From contig NZ_BMVY01000003.1 of the NCBI RefSeq assembly GCF_014650955.1, positions 124,001 to 188,000 of the forward strand: a DNA stretch of 64,000 nucleotides, written 5' to 3'. The notes under the pieces are model-generated. The model saw only the letters and a program-made list of their open reading frames with translations, was not told the DNA's origin and did not search any database. Positions within the stretch are counted from its first letter, which is position 1. Every line of letters starts with the position of its first letter. A program made the translations under genes and the position numbers. This DNA is from Streptomyces tauricus (GTDB lineage: Bacteria; Actinomycetota; Actinomycetes; Streptomycetales; Streptomycetaceae). Shown piece by piece: positions 26,098 to 33,793 of the stretch.

Positions 26098-26535
26098 ATG
26101 GAAGCGGAGTTGGCGGCGCTGGCGGCGGCGGGGGCGACGGCTCTCGTGCAGCAGATGGTGACGGACGGATGGGGGAACGTACGGGACCGGGTCGTCGCCT
26201 TCTTCGCGCGAGGGCGGGACGAGGATGTGGTCCAGGGGGAGTTGGAGGAGTCGCGCGCCGATCTGGTCGCGGCGCGGGACGCCGACGACGAGGACGCCGC
26301 GGACGATGTCCGGGCGTCCTGGCGCGTCAGACTGCGGCGGACCCTGCGCGACGATCCGGAGGCGGCGGCCGAACTGCGGGCGCTCCTCGACGAGTTGAGC
26401 CCGCCGCCGTCCACGGCTCCCTCGTCGCTCACTGTCCACAACAGTGTCAGTGGAGGGGTGCCCGGAGGGGTCGTGGTCCAGGGAGGCACGTTCAGCGGGG
26501 GCCAGACGATCGGGGAGTCCTGGCCTCGTACCTGA
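26098..26535 (+). CDS. Hypothetical protein with C-terminal amyloid-signalling-like motif
   Basis: 145 aa, start ATG 26098. The N-terminal 100 residues are helical and charged (EAELAALAAAGATALVQQM, then an Asp/Glu-rich segment and RRTLRDDPEAAAELRALLDE), a domain I recall from the front of larger Streptomyces NTPase/TPR proteins. After a Pro/Ser linker the C-terminus carries VHNSVSGGVPGG then VVVQGGTFSGG. That pattern resembles glycine-rich, RHIM-like motifs which link NLR-type ATPases to effectors in actinobacteria. Here it stands alone with no ATPase domain. The role as an adaptor or effector is an inference. It is 69 bp upstream of the next unknown gene. Confidence 0.75.
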   Translation: MEAELAALAAAGATALVQQMVTDGWGNVRDRVVAFFARGRDEDVVQGELEESRADLVAARDADDEDAADDVRASWRVRLRRTLRDDPEAAAELRALLDELSPPPSTAPSSLTVHNSVSGGVPGGVVVQGGTFSGGQTIGESWPRT

Positions 26536-26604
26536 CCGGGTTCTGGCCGGGTTCGTCGAATAACCCTTCGATCGGCCCCCGTCGGCACTGCTACCGTCAC
26601 CGAC

Positions 26605-27336
26605 GTGGCGAAACTCAATCAGATCATCGCAGTGGAGAAGGGCGTCAAGTCCAAGTCGCACCAGGACCTGACGGCCGCTCATCACGGGCTGCAGAAGCCC
26701 GCCCTGCTGGCCGGGATCTCGCGGACGTACCAGCCCAAGGACGAAGAGGGCGAGCAGTTGCCGCCCGAGTCGACCCGGGTGCAGGTGCAGGCCGAGAACG
26801 TGCTGCGGGACACCGCGGCCACGCTGACCCGGCTGTTCGACGTGACCGCCACCAAGGACTGGGCCAACTGCACGGCCCGCGCCGACGTGAAGGTCGACGG
26901 GCGGGTGCTCGTCGCCGACGTCCCGGTGTCGTACCTGCTCTTCCTCGAGAAGCAGCTCACCGATCTCAACACCTTCGTACGGAAACTGCCCGTGCTCGAC
27001 GCCTCCGAGTCGTGGGTCCAGGACCCGTCGACCGACGCGTGGAAGACCGAGCCGGTGCGGACGCTCCGTACGAAGAAGGTCCCGCGGAACCACGTCAAGG
27101 CCGAGGCCACCGACAAGCACCCCGCCCAGGTCGAGGTGTACTACGAGGACATTCCCGTCGGGTACTGGACGACCGTGAAGTTCTCCGGCGCCCTGCCCGC
27201 GCGGCGCGTCAACGAGCTGCTCGACCGGGTCGAGAAGCTGCAGCAGGCCGTCAAGTTCGCCAGGGAAGAGGCGAACGGCGCGGAGGTCACCGACGAGCGC
27301 GTCGGAGACGCTGTGTTCGGCTACCTGTTCGGGTAG
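26605..27336 (+). CDS. Uncharacterised soluble protein (DUF7873-like), next to tRNA-like RNAs
   Basis: 243-aa soluble protein with no signal or membrane segment. It begins AKLNQIIAVEKGVKSKSHQD, has a central mixed alpha/beta region, and a helical C-terminus (NELLDRVEKLQQAVKFARE). I associate it from memory with DUF7873, and its function is not known to me. Start GTG at 26605. A hairpin terminator and then two permuted tRNA-like RNAs follow on the same strand, so an RNA-related role is worth testing. Confidence 0.8.
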   Translation: MAKLNQIIAVEKGVKSKSHQDLTAAHHGLQKPALLAGISRTYQPKDEEGEQLPPESTRVQVQAENVLRDTAATLTRLFDVTATKDWANCTARADVKVDGRVLVADVPVSYLLFLEKQLTDLNTFVRKLPVLDASESWVQDPSTDAWKTEPVRTLRTKKVPRNHVKAEATDKHPAQVEVYYEDIPVGYWTTVKFSGALPARRVNELLDRVEKLQQAVKFAREEANGAEVTDERVGDAVFGYLFG

Positions 27337-27347
27337 CCTCAAGAACT

Positions 27348-27375
27348 CCCCGGCCATCACTCATGACGGCCGGGG
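27348..27375 (+). terminator. Hairpin terminator between the DUF7873-like gene and the tRNA-like RNAs
   Basis: CCCCGGCC (27348-27355) pairs with GGCCGGGG (27368-27375); a further TCA/TGA pairing closes the inner loop. It lies 11 bp after the stop codon. Confidence 0.75.
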
Positions 27376-27380
27376 TGCGC

Positions 27381-27545
27381 GAGGAGCGCAAGCTGAACCT
27401 GAAGCTTGTCGTGACCGCGCGGTTCCAGTGGAGGTTCGAGTCCTCCCCGCGGCACCAGCCCGGCATCTGTCCCGCAGGTGCCTACGCGCCGCGGTAGCCC
27501 AATAGGCAGAGGCAGACCGCGCTCAATCTCAGACTATTGCTCCAG
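27381..27545 (+). ncRNA. Circularly permuted tRNA-like RNA, copy A (Y-RNA-like)
   Basis: In order on the + strand: helix strand (27417-27424), CCAGT variable region, T-arm GGAGG/TTCGAGT/CCTCC (27430-27446), acceptor 3' strand CCGCGGC (27447-27453), ACCA, a linker with its own 8-bp hairpin (27462-27482), acceptor 5' strand GCCGCGG (27488-27494), TA, a D-arm (GCC 27497-27499 with GGC 27511-27513, loop with GG), one A, and the closing helix strand (27515-27522). All spacings are those of a tRNA, but the 5' and 3' halves are swapped and the anticodon arm is replaced by an 8-bp helix. The limits given are approximate; no promoter was identified. Bacterial Y RNAs (YrlA) have this architecture; a permuted tRNA gene is the alternative. 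Confidence 0.68.
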
Positions 27546-27565
27546 ACTCAGCATTCGCCGCCGAT

Positions 27566-27699
27566 CGCCGGATCGACCGGACCCAGGCTCCGGGCGTCGA
27601 AATGCCGGTTCAAGTCCGGCCCGCACAGCTCGATGTGCGGTGGTCCAAAGGCAGGACGCGGCGACATGAAACTGACCTGGGTCCTCAAGCGTGCCGGCG
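27566..27699 (+). ncRNA. Circularly permuted tRNA-like RNA, copy B (Y-RNA-like)
   Basis: T-arm GCCGG/TTCAAGT/CCGGC (27604-27620), acceptor 3' strand CCGCACA (27621-27627), 6-nt loop GCTCGA, acceptor 5' strand TGTGCGG (27634-27640), D-arm GTCC/AAAGGCA/GGAC (27643-27657), single G, then a 5-bp helix (27595-27599 with 27659-27663, one G-U). Outside this, two further helices close the RNA: 27579-27587 with 27676-27684 (9 bp, perfect) and 27566-27571 with 27694-27699 (6 bp, perfect), separated by internal loops. A tRNA-like head on a long end-to-end stem is the YrlA Y-RNA layout, in which Ro60 binds the stem. A strong terminator follows. Confidence 0.72.
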
Positions 27700-27720
27700 T
27701 GCCGCATGGGTGGCATCACA

Positions 27721-27751
27721 GGGCTCGGGGGCCGGCTACGCCCCCGGGCCC
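27721..27751 (+). terminator. Terminator of the tRNA-like RNA transcript
   Basis: 12-bp stem (27721-27732 with 27740-27751, one U-G wobble) with a 7-nt loop, 22 bp after the last helix of copy B. It supports a discrete noncoding transcript ending here. Confidence 0.8.
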
Positions 27752-28006
27752 GCTCCTGCTTCCGGCGTGCGGTCGCCTCGGCGGGCCCGCACTTGCGATT
27801 GCGTTCATAAAGAACCCGGCTCTCGCCGAAATCGTCACACCGTGGAAACGCTCATGTCCGGTTCCGGCGCCGGACACGATCTACCGTGGAGAACCGATCC
27901 TCCGTAGAGGCCCGACCCGCCACAGAGAACCGACCGCACCCACCGCCCGGCCGACGTCGCCCGAAGGCATGCCACCCGCAACCGCCCTCGTCCCGACAGG
28001 AGCCCC

Positions 28007-29967
28007 GTGCCCGTGCCGCGACCGTTCCTCAGCGTTCCGCCGACAGCCCTCCCGCCCTGGCTCACGCACGCGCTGCGGGCCCAACGGGGGCCCGTCCCAT
28101 GGAACGCCGTGGTGCGCGGGGTGCTCGCCGCCGGGCCCCTGCTGGTCGTGGCCGTCCTCGTGGGGCGGGAGCCCCTCGGGGTCATGGCCGCGCTCGGAGC
28201 CATGTTCGCCGGGATCAACGACCGGCCGGGGAGCCGCCGCACCGCCGTGCCCCGGATCGGCGTACCCGGGCTGGCCGGAGCCGCGGGCATCGCCGTCGGC
28301 ACGTACGCAGGGGAAGGCCTCGGCGCCGCCCCGCTGACCCTGACCCTCACCGCGCTCGGGCTGCTCGCCGGGGCCGTCAGCGCGGTGGGGCCCGTGGCGT
28401 CCGGGGCCGGGACCCAGCTGCTCGTCGCCGCGGCCGTCGGGGCGGGGATGCCGTTGCCCGAACCCGGCTGGCAGCGGGCCCTGTTCTTCCTCGCCGGTAC
28501 CGGCTGGCTGATCGTGCTGCGGCTTGCGCTGCCCACCCCCGGGGCCCTGGCCAACGACTTCCGCTTCGACGGCGAGCGTGCCGGGGTCGCCGGCGTGTAC
28601 GACGCGATCGCCGAACTGCTCGCCGCCGTGGGCGGGGAGCAGGCCGGTGGCCGGCGCGCCGCGCTGACCGCCGCGCTCGATCACGCGCAGGACGCGCTCG
28701 CGGGGCCACGGCTGCGGCGGTACGCCAGTTCCGCGGCCGAGCGGCGGCTGCGGGCGCAGTACGCCGCCGCGCTGCCCCTCGCCGAGGCCGCGACCGCGCT
28801 GGCGTGGTCCGGGGAGGCGCTGCCCGCCCGCACGGCTCAGGGTCCGCGGCGGCTCGCCGTCGCCGTACGGACCGGGGAGCCCTGCGGGCCGCTGCCCGCG
28901 CCCGCCCGGACCGTTCCCGGACTACGGGCCCTCGACGACGCCCTGCTGCACGCCGCCGAGACCTTCGACCACGGAGGCCCGCGCCCCCGCAGGGCCGCCG
29001 AAAGCCGTACACATGCGCACCCGCACCCGCACCCGCATCCGCTGGGGCGCGGCACCGAGCGGACCGCGCGGAAGGGCCTGCATCTGCGGCCCCTGCGCGC
29101 CAAGGCGCTCCTGCGCACCGTCACCGGTACCGGAGGGCGGGAGTACGGCCTCCGCGTGGCCCTCTGCTACGGCGCCGCCGTCGCCGTCGCGCAGGCACTG
29201 CACCACGTGCACTGGTACTGGCTTCCCGCGACCGCCGTGTTCCTCGTGAAGCCGGATCTCGGTCCGCTCGTCTCGCGCGTACTGAACCGGGCGGCCGGTA
29301 CCGTCCTGGGCGCCCTCGTCTTCGCGGGGTTCGCGGCCGTGCTGCCCCGGCCCGAAGGGCTCGTCGCGCTCGTGGCGATCAGCGGGGCCCTCATCCCCGT
29401 CGCCACCCGGCACTTCGCCGCGCAGACGGCCGTCGTCACCGTCCTCGTGCTCGCCCTCGTCATGGTCGGCGGTGAGCCGGAGGCGTCCTGGAGCCGGATC
29501 GGCGAGACGCTGCTGGCCTGCGCGATCGTGCTGGTCGTCGGGCACCTCCCGGCGCCGGGGCAGCGCGGCGGGAACGTACGGGCCCGGCTGGCGACCGCCA
29601 CCGACGCGGCGCACGCCTATCTGACGCACGTCCTGAGTGACGTAGCTCTGGACGGAGATGCCGACGACCGGGCCACCCGCTGGGCGTTGCGCCGTGAGGC
29701 CTACCGGACGCTGGCGGAGGCCCGCGCGACCGTTCCGCCGCCGAACTTCCCACCCTGGCCCGTCACACGGCGGGCACCGACGAGGTCGCGGCCACCCTCG
29801 AACGACTGGTGGACACCACCACCGCCTGCGCCGTGCACCTCGACGACACGGGACGGCTCACCCCGCGGCACACCGAGCGCCTGGCCGCACTCCTCGACGA
29901 ACTCGTCGACCGGCGGGAGTACGCCGGGCTCGCGGCGGCCTCCCCGGCCGGCCTGCGCAGCGCCTGA
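28007..29967 (+). pseudogene. FUSC family membrane protein, frameshifted near the C-terminus
   Basis: About 652 aa if repaired. An N-terminal membrane block (about 40-180), a soluble middle with a His/Pro stretch THAHPHPHPHP, and a second membrane block (about 385-510) match the FUSC family, related to aromatic-acid efflux pumps and plant ALMT channels. In frame 2 the protein reads normally through TLAEARATV (base about 29733) and then turns into PPPNFPPWP. The expected helical tail (AAELPTLARHT ... SPAGLRSA) is in frame 1 and ends at TGA 29965-29967, inside a bidirectional terminator. A net shift (one base lost or two gained) within about 29722-29741 explains this; it may be a real mutation or a sequencing error. 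Start GTG 28007 with CAGGAG upstream. Confidence 0.8.
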
Positions 29968-29993
29968 GTCCGCGGAGCGCGGGCTCAGGCGCT
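29959..29993. terminator. Bidirectional terminator at the FUSC/endonuclease junction
   Basis: 15-bp stem with one U-G wobble (29959-29973 with 29979-29993) and a 5-nt loop. The restored FUSC stop codon lies in the left arm, and the stop codon of the convergent gene begins at the right edge. Confidence 0.85.
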
Positions 29994-30949
29994 CAGGGGG
30001 CTATCCGCGCCCATACCGGTGCGTGGTCCGACCCCGTGGCGTCCCGGCGGGCGTTCGGGTCCTCGTCGACCGACGGCAACGGGGCCTCCTGGAGCGGCGC
30101 CCCCGTCCCCGCCCCGGTCACCCGGTCGAGGAGCCGGTGGCTGACCAGGATGTGGTCGATCAGTTCGGGGCGCCCGGAGTGGACGCGGGAGAAACGCTGC
30201 TTCTCCGGGATGAGGGGAGCGATGTTCCAGAGCCGCGCCGCGTCCCCCCTGTCGGGCCGGTCGAAGCCGGGAGTGCCGATCTCGGAGCCGGGCGGGCCCT
30301 GCGGGATCTGTGTCGTCGCGGCGGTGACCTCGTCGTTGAGGTCGCCGAGCACGGCCACGTCCCGCGTTGTGCCCGCGCCGCCGAGGAGACTGTCGGCGAC
30401 GGCACGCAGAGCGGTGGCCTCGGCGGCCCGCCGGTACAGGGCGTACGCGCCGCAGCGGGCCCGTTCGCCCTCGTTCCGTGGCTGGAACCGGCCGCCCGGG
30501 TACGTCAGCAGCTTCGACTTCAGATGGCAGACCGCCACCGACAGGGTGACGTCCGTGCCTGGCAGCACCGCCTCCACCGCCAGGAGACCGCGGCCCGTAC
30601 GGGACACCGGTTCGCCGTCGTCGTCGCCCTGGACGGGCCGCAGCGGCGCCGGGAACTCGTTGGTGTCGATGATCGTCCGCGGTGCCGGCCGGCTGAGGAA
30701 GCCGACCCGGATGCCCCGGCTGTCCGGATGTGCCGAGAGCACGATGTGCCAGTCGCCGTCCAGCATCCCGGCCAGGTCCTCCAGCGCGGCCGGGTCGCCG
30801 ACCTCCTGCACACCGAGCAGCGTGGGATCGAGTTCCCTGATGACCCCGGCCAGCGTGGTGAGCTTCGCCTTGTACGCGGCCTCGGTGCGCGGGCCGAACG
30901 CCCCGCCGGGCCGGTACAGGTTCTCCAGGTTCCAGGTGCCGAGGAGCAT
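29993..30949 (-). CDS. Endonuclease/exonuclease/phosphatase (EEP) family protein
   Basis: 318-aa EEP-fold metal-dependent phosphoesterase. Family motifs are in order: LGTWNLEN (N-terminal Asn), LGVQEVGD (metal-binding Glu) near 45, CHLKSKL near 148, LGDLNDE (D-x-N) near 207, and GSDHAPV (catalytic His) at the C-terminus. DNase I-like nucleases, phosphoinositide and sphingomyelin phosphatases share this fold, and no signal peptide is seen, so the substrate remains open. Start ATG at 30949. Confidence 0.9.
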   Translation of the reverse strand: MLLGTWNLENLYRPGGAFGPRTEAAYKAKLTTLAGVIRELDPTLLGVQEVGDPAALEDLAGMLDGDWHIVLSAHPDSRGIRVGFLSRPAPRTIIDTNEFPAPLRPVQGDDDGEPVSRTGRGLLAVEAVLPGTDVTLSVAVCHLKSKLLTYPGGRFQPRNEGERARCGAYALYRRAAEATALRAVADSLLGGAGTTRDVAVLGDLNDEVTAATTQIPQGPPGSEIGTPGFDRPDRGDAARLWNIAPLIPEKQRFSRVHSGRPELIDHILVSHRLLDRVTGAGTGAPLQEAPLPSVDEDPNARRDATGSDHAPVWARIAP

Positions 30950-31141
30950 GCCGGGCTCCTTCCCGGACGAGTCTCCCCAGGGGCCGGACGGGCCTTCCCA
31001 GGGGCACCGCCCGTCGAATGGTGAGGCCGAGGGACGGCCCTCGGAGCTCAGACTGCTCGCGCGACCGCCCGCGCGACAGGGCGGGGACGAGATGCGCGGT
31101 TCACGTCACCCGACGGCACGATCCCGCCGTACCGTGGCGAG

Positions 31142-32560
31142 ATGACCCGGCCCGAGCCCACGCCCGACGCAAGGACCGGCCCGTCGACGCGGGGCCCCGC
31201 CGATCTCGTCATCACCGGGTGCACCGCCCTCGTGCACGACGAACGCGAAGAGGTCGGCTTCGTCGAAAACGCCACCATCGTCGTACGCGGCGGCCGTATC
31301 GAGACGGTCACCGCCGGGCCGGTCATCGGCGGGACGGTCGACCTGACCGCCACCGGCCTCGCCGCCGCCGAGCACATCGACGCCCGTGGCCAGGTCGCGC
31401 TGCCCGGCCTGGTCAACTGCCATACCCACAGCCCGATGGTGACCCTGCGAGGCATCGCGGAGGACCTGCCCATCGAGGAGTGGTTCAACGAATTCGTCTG
31501 GCCCATCGAGTCCAACCTCCAGGAGCGGGACATCGAGCTGGGGGCGCGGCTGGCCTGCGCCGAGATGATCCGCGGCGGGGTCACCTGCTTCGCGGACCAC
31601 TACTTCTCGATGGACACCGTCGCCGCCGTGACCACCGAGAGCGGGCTGCGCGCCAACCTCGGGCAGGCCTTCTTCTCCTCCCAGGGCGCCGAAGGCCGTG
31701 AGCGGTCGCTCGACTTCGCCCTCCGGCACCGCGACACCGCCGACGGCCGGATCACCACCTCGCTCGCCCCGCACGCGCCCTACACCGTGGACGTCGCCGA
31801 CCTCGCCGCGACCGCCCGGCTCGCCCGCGAACACGGTCTGCTCGTGCACATCCACGCCGCCGAGAACCGCGACCAGACCGAGGCGAGCCTCGCCCGCCAC
31901 GGCCGTACGCCCATCGAGATCCTGGCCGGCGCCGGTCTCCTCGACACCGATCTGCTCATCGCGCACGGCACCGGGATCGTGGAGCGCGACCTGCCCGTCC
32001 TCGCCCGCGCGAGCGGCCGTGTCGGCGTGGCCAGCGCGCCCCGCGGCTACCTCAAGTTCGCCTGGCCCACGACCACTCCGGTACGCGCCCTGCGGGAACT
32101 CGGCATCCCCGTGGGACTCGCCACGGACGGGGCCGCCTCCAACAACTCCCTGGACGTGTGGGAGTCCATGGCGCTCACCGCGCTGGCGCAGAAGTTCACC
32201 GAGGCCGATCCGCGCCGGCTCACGTCCCGTCAGGCCCTGCACCACGCGACGCTGCAGAGCGCCCGGGCGGTCGGGCTCGGCGAGCGGATCGGCAGCCTCG
32301 CACCGGGGCGCCGGGCCGACATCATCCTGGTGGATCTGACCGGGCCGCACACCCAGCCCGTGCACGATCTCGCGGCCACCCTCGTGCACAGCGCCCGCGC
32401 CGGTGACGTACGCACGACGATCGTCGACGGACGGATCCTCATGCGCGACCGCGAACTCCTCACCCTCGATGTCCCGGCGGTCGTACGGGAGATGAACGCG
32501 CGCATGCCCGCGCTGATCGACCGCAGCCACGGCAAACGCATCCAGGACTACGACACCTGA
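31142..32560 (+). CDS. Amidohydrolase, MtaD/AtzB-like deaminase family
   Basis: 472-aa metal-dependent hydrolase of the amidohydrolase superfamily. Metal ligands: HxH in LVNCHTHSPM near 96-98, His in HIHAAENRDQ near 241, His in LIAHGTGI near 281 and Asp in LATDGAASNN near 325. The pattern is that of S-adenosylhomocysteine/8-oxoguanine/guanine-type deaminases. The ATG at 31142 starts the frame after a short Pro-rich leader. The precise substrate cannot be read from sequence. Confidence 0.9.
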   Translation: MTRPEPTPDARTGPSTRGPADLVITGCTALVHDEREEVGFVENATIVVRGGRIETVTAGPVIGGTVDLTATGLAAAEHIDARGQVALPGLVNCHTHSPMVTLRGIAEDLPIEEWFNEFVWPIESNLQERDIELGARLACAEMIRGGVTCFADHYFSMDTVAAVTTESGLRANLGQAFFSSQGAEGRERSLDFALRHRDTADGRITTSLAPHAPYTVDVADLAATARLAREHGLLVHIHAAENRDQTEASLARHGRTPIEILAGAGLLDTDLLIAHGTGIVERDLPVLARASGRVGVASAPRGYLKFAWPTTTPVRALRELGIPVGLATDGAASNNSLDVWESMALTALAQKFTEADPRRLTSRQALHHATLQSARAVGLGERIGSLAPGRRADIILVDLTGPHTQPVHDLAATLVHSARAGDVRTTIVDGRILMRDRELLTLDVPAVVREMNARMPALIDRSHGKRIQDYDT

Positions 32561-32586
32561 GGAGGCCGCTCGGACCGGCCTCAGGT
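32555..32586 (+). terminator. Terminator overlapping the amidohydrolase stop codon
   Basis: ACCTGAGG (32555-32562) pairs with CCTCAGGT (32579-32586), with extra CCG/CGG pairing inside. The TGA at 32558-32560 lies within the left arm. Confidence 0.7.
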
Positions 32587-32688
32587 ACTGCTTCGATCGC
32601 GGCCGGAAAAGAAATCCCCGGCCCACCGATGAGTTCCGGTGCTTCCTTCGGTCCACCCCTGACAAGGCACCGCACCGAAGGAGTAGCG

Positions 32689-33411
32689 ATGACGCTTCCG
32701 CGGATCGTGTCGCGCGAGCAATGGCAGGCCGCGCGCGAGGAGCTGCTGGTCAGGGAGAAGGCCGCGACCCGGGCCCGGGACGCGCTCAACGCCGACCGGC
32801 GACGGCTGCCCATGGTCGAGATCGACAAGGAGTACGCCTTCGAGGGCGGCGACGGCAAGGCGACGCTGCTGGACCTCTTCGAGGGCCGGCAGCAACTCGT
32901 CGTCTACCACTTCATGTTCGCGCCCGAGTGGGACGCGGGCTGCCGCAGCTGCTCGGCGTTCGTCGACCAGATCGGGCATCTCGCGCATCTGCGCGCGCGG
33001 GGCACCGAGTTCGCGGTGATCTCCAGGGCGCCGTACACGAAGATCCTGCCCTTCAAGGCGCGGATGGGGTGGACGCTGCCCTGGTACTCGTCGTACGACA
33101 ACGACTTCAACCACGACTTCCAGGCGTCGTTCGAGGCAGGCGAGGCAGGCAAGGAGGGCGAGGGCGGCGGGGGAGGGGAGTCCTACGAGCGCCCCGGCGT
33201 GAGCTGTTTCCTGCGGGAGCGGGAACGGATCTTCCACACGTACTCGACGTACGGGCGCGGACTCGACGGGCTGGGCTCCACCACCAGCCTCCTGGACCTC
33301 ACGGCGCTCGGCCGGCAGGAGGAGTGGGAGAAACCCGAGGGGCGCGCGTCGGCACTGGGGGCGCCCGCGGGCAGCGAACGCATCCGTTACCACGACGAGT
33401 ACGAGGACTGA
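32689..33411 (+). CDS. DUF899 family protein
   Basis: 240-aa thioredoxin-like-fold protein of the DUF899 family. Recognisable stretches are LPMVEIDKEYAFEG near 40-53, YHFMFAPEWDAGCRSCSAFVDQ near 75-95 with a CRSC motif in the redox position, and VSCFLRERERIFHTYSTYGRG near the C-terminus. A Gly/Glu-rich loop separates the last two. The function is unknown; dithiol chemistry is plausible. Start ATG 32689 with GAAGGAG upstream. The CGGATG/CATCCG hairpin at 33423-33440 may terminate it. Confidence 0.88.
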   Translation: MTLPRIVSREQWQAAREELLVREKAATRARDALNADRRRLPMVEIDKEYAFEGGDGKATLLDLFEGRQQLVVYHFMFAPEWDAGCRSCSAFVDQIGHLAHLRARGTEFAVISRAPYTKILPFKARMGWTLPWYSSYDNDFNHDFQASFEAGEAGKEGEGGGGGESYERPGVSCFLRERERIFHTYSTYGRGLDGLGSTTSLLDLTALGRQEEWEKPEGRASALGAPAGSERIRYHDEYED

Positions 33412-33521
33412 GCGGGACTGCCCGGATGTTCCCCCATCCGTCGTGACCGTGTGTCGACTACGTCTCAGTAACGTCACTTCGCGAGACCTTCACCCCATGA
33501 TGAGCGTTTAACTCTTCAAGG

Positions 33522-33536
33522 GCTCTCGACGAGAGC
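33522..33536. promoter_or_regulatory. Short inverted repeat upstream of a small ORF
   Basis: GCTCTCG, one A, CGAGAGC: a 7-bp inverted repeat 22 bp before the start of the 56-aa ORF. It could be a regulator site or a 5' leader hairpin. Confidence 0.4.
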
Positions 33537-33557
33537 AGCGCTACATGGAGGTACAGG

Positions 33558-33728
33558 ATGTTGAACGGTCGAACGGTGCTGGAGCGTTTTCCGGCCGGTG
33601 GGCCGCGTGGTTCCTGGCCCGCGGAGGAGTTCGCGCAGGCGCGCCGCCTTGAGGGGCAGCACGTCGACGTGGTGATGGACCTGTCGACGGACACCTTCCT
33701 GGTCGTCGTGCGGGAACTCGTCGAGTAG
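33558..33728 (+). CDS. Small conserved-looking protein, 56 aa
   Basis: Begins MLNGRTVLERFPAGGPRGSW, continues PAEEFAQARRLEGQHVDVV and ends VVVRELVE. The ATG at 33558 has GGAGG 6 bp upstream. I recognise the PAGGPRGSWPAEEFA pattern from short hypothetical proteins of other Streptomyces (from memory). It is not membrane-bound. No function is known. It is convergent with the ABC exporter gene. Confidence 0.72.
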   Translation: MLNGRTVLERFPAGGPRGSWPAEEFAQARRLEGQHVDVVMDLSTDTFLVVVRELVE

Positions 33729-33793
33729 ACCGAGCGAGCCGTGGGCAGTCGAGTCGGCCGCCGGGTCGGCCGTCGGGTCCGGCTGTCAGGGGC

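Noticed and set aside
27376-27460. A conventional tRNA gene ending in CCGCGGCACCA
   Set aside because: The matching 5' acceptor strand GCCGCGG is absent in the 80 bases upstream and no D-arm is there. It is found downstream, so the order is permuted.
27348-27751. Permuted (two-piece) tmRNA
   Set aside because: There are two complete tRNA-like heads with D-arms, and no tag-peptide reading frame or pseudoknots were seen.
28007-31024. One 1005-codon reading for the FUSC gene
   Set aside because: The last third is a shadow on the antisense strand of the EEP gene, and the family tail is found in another frame ending at 29967.
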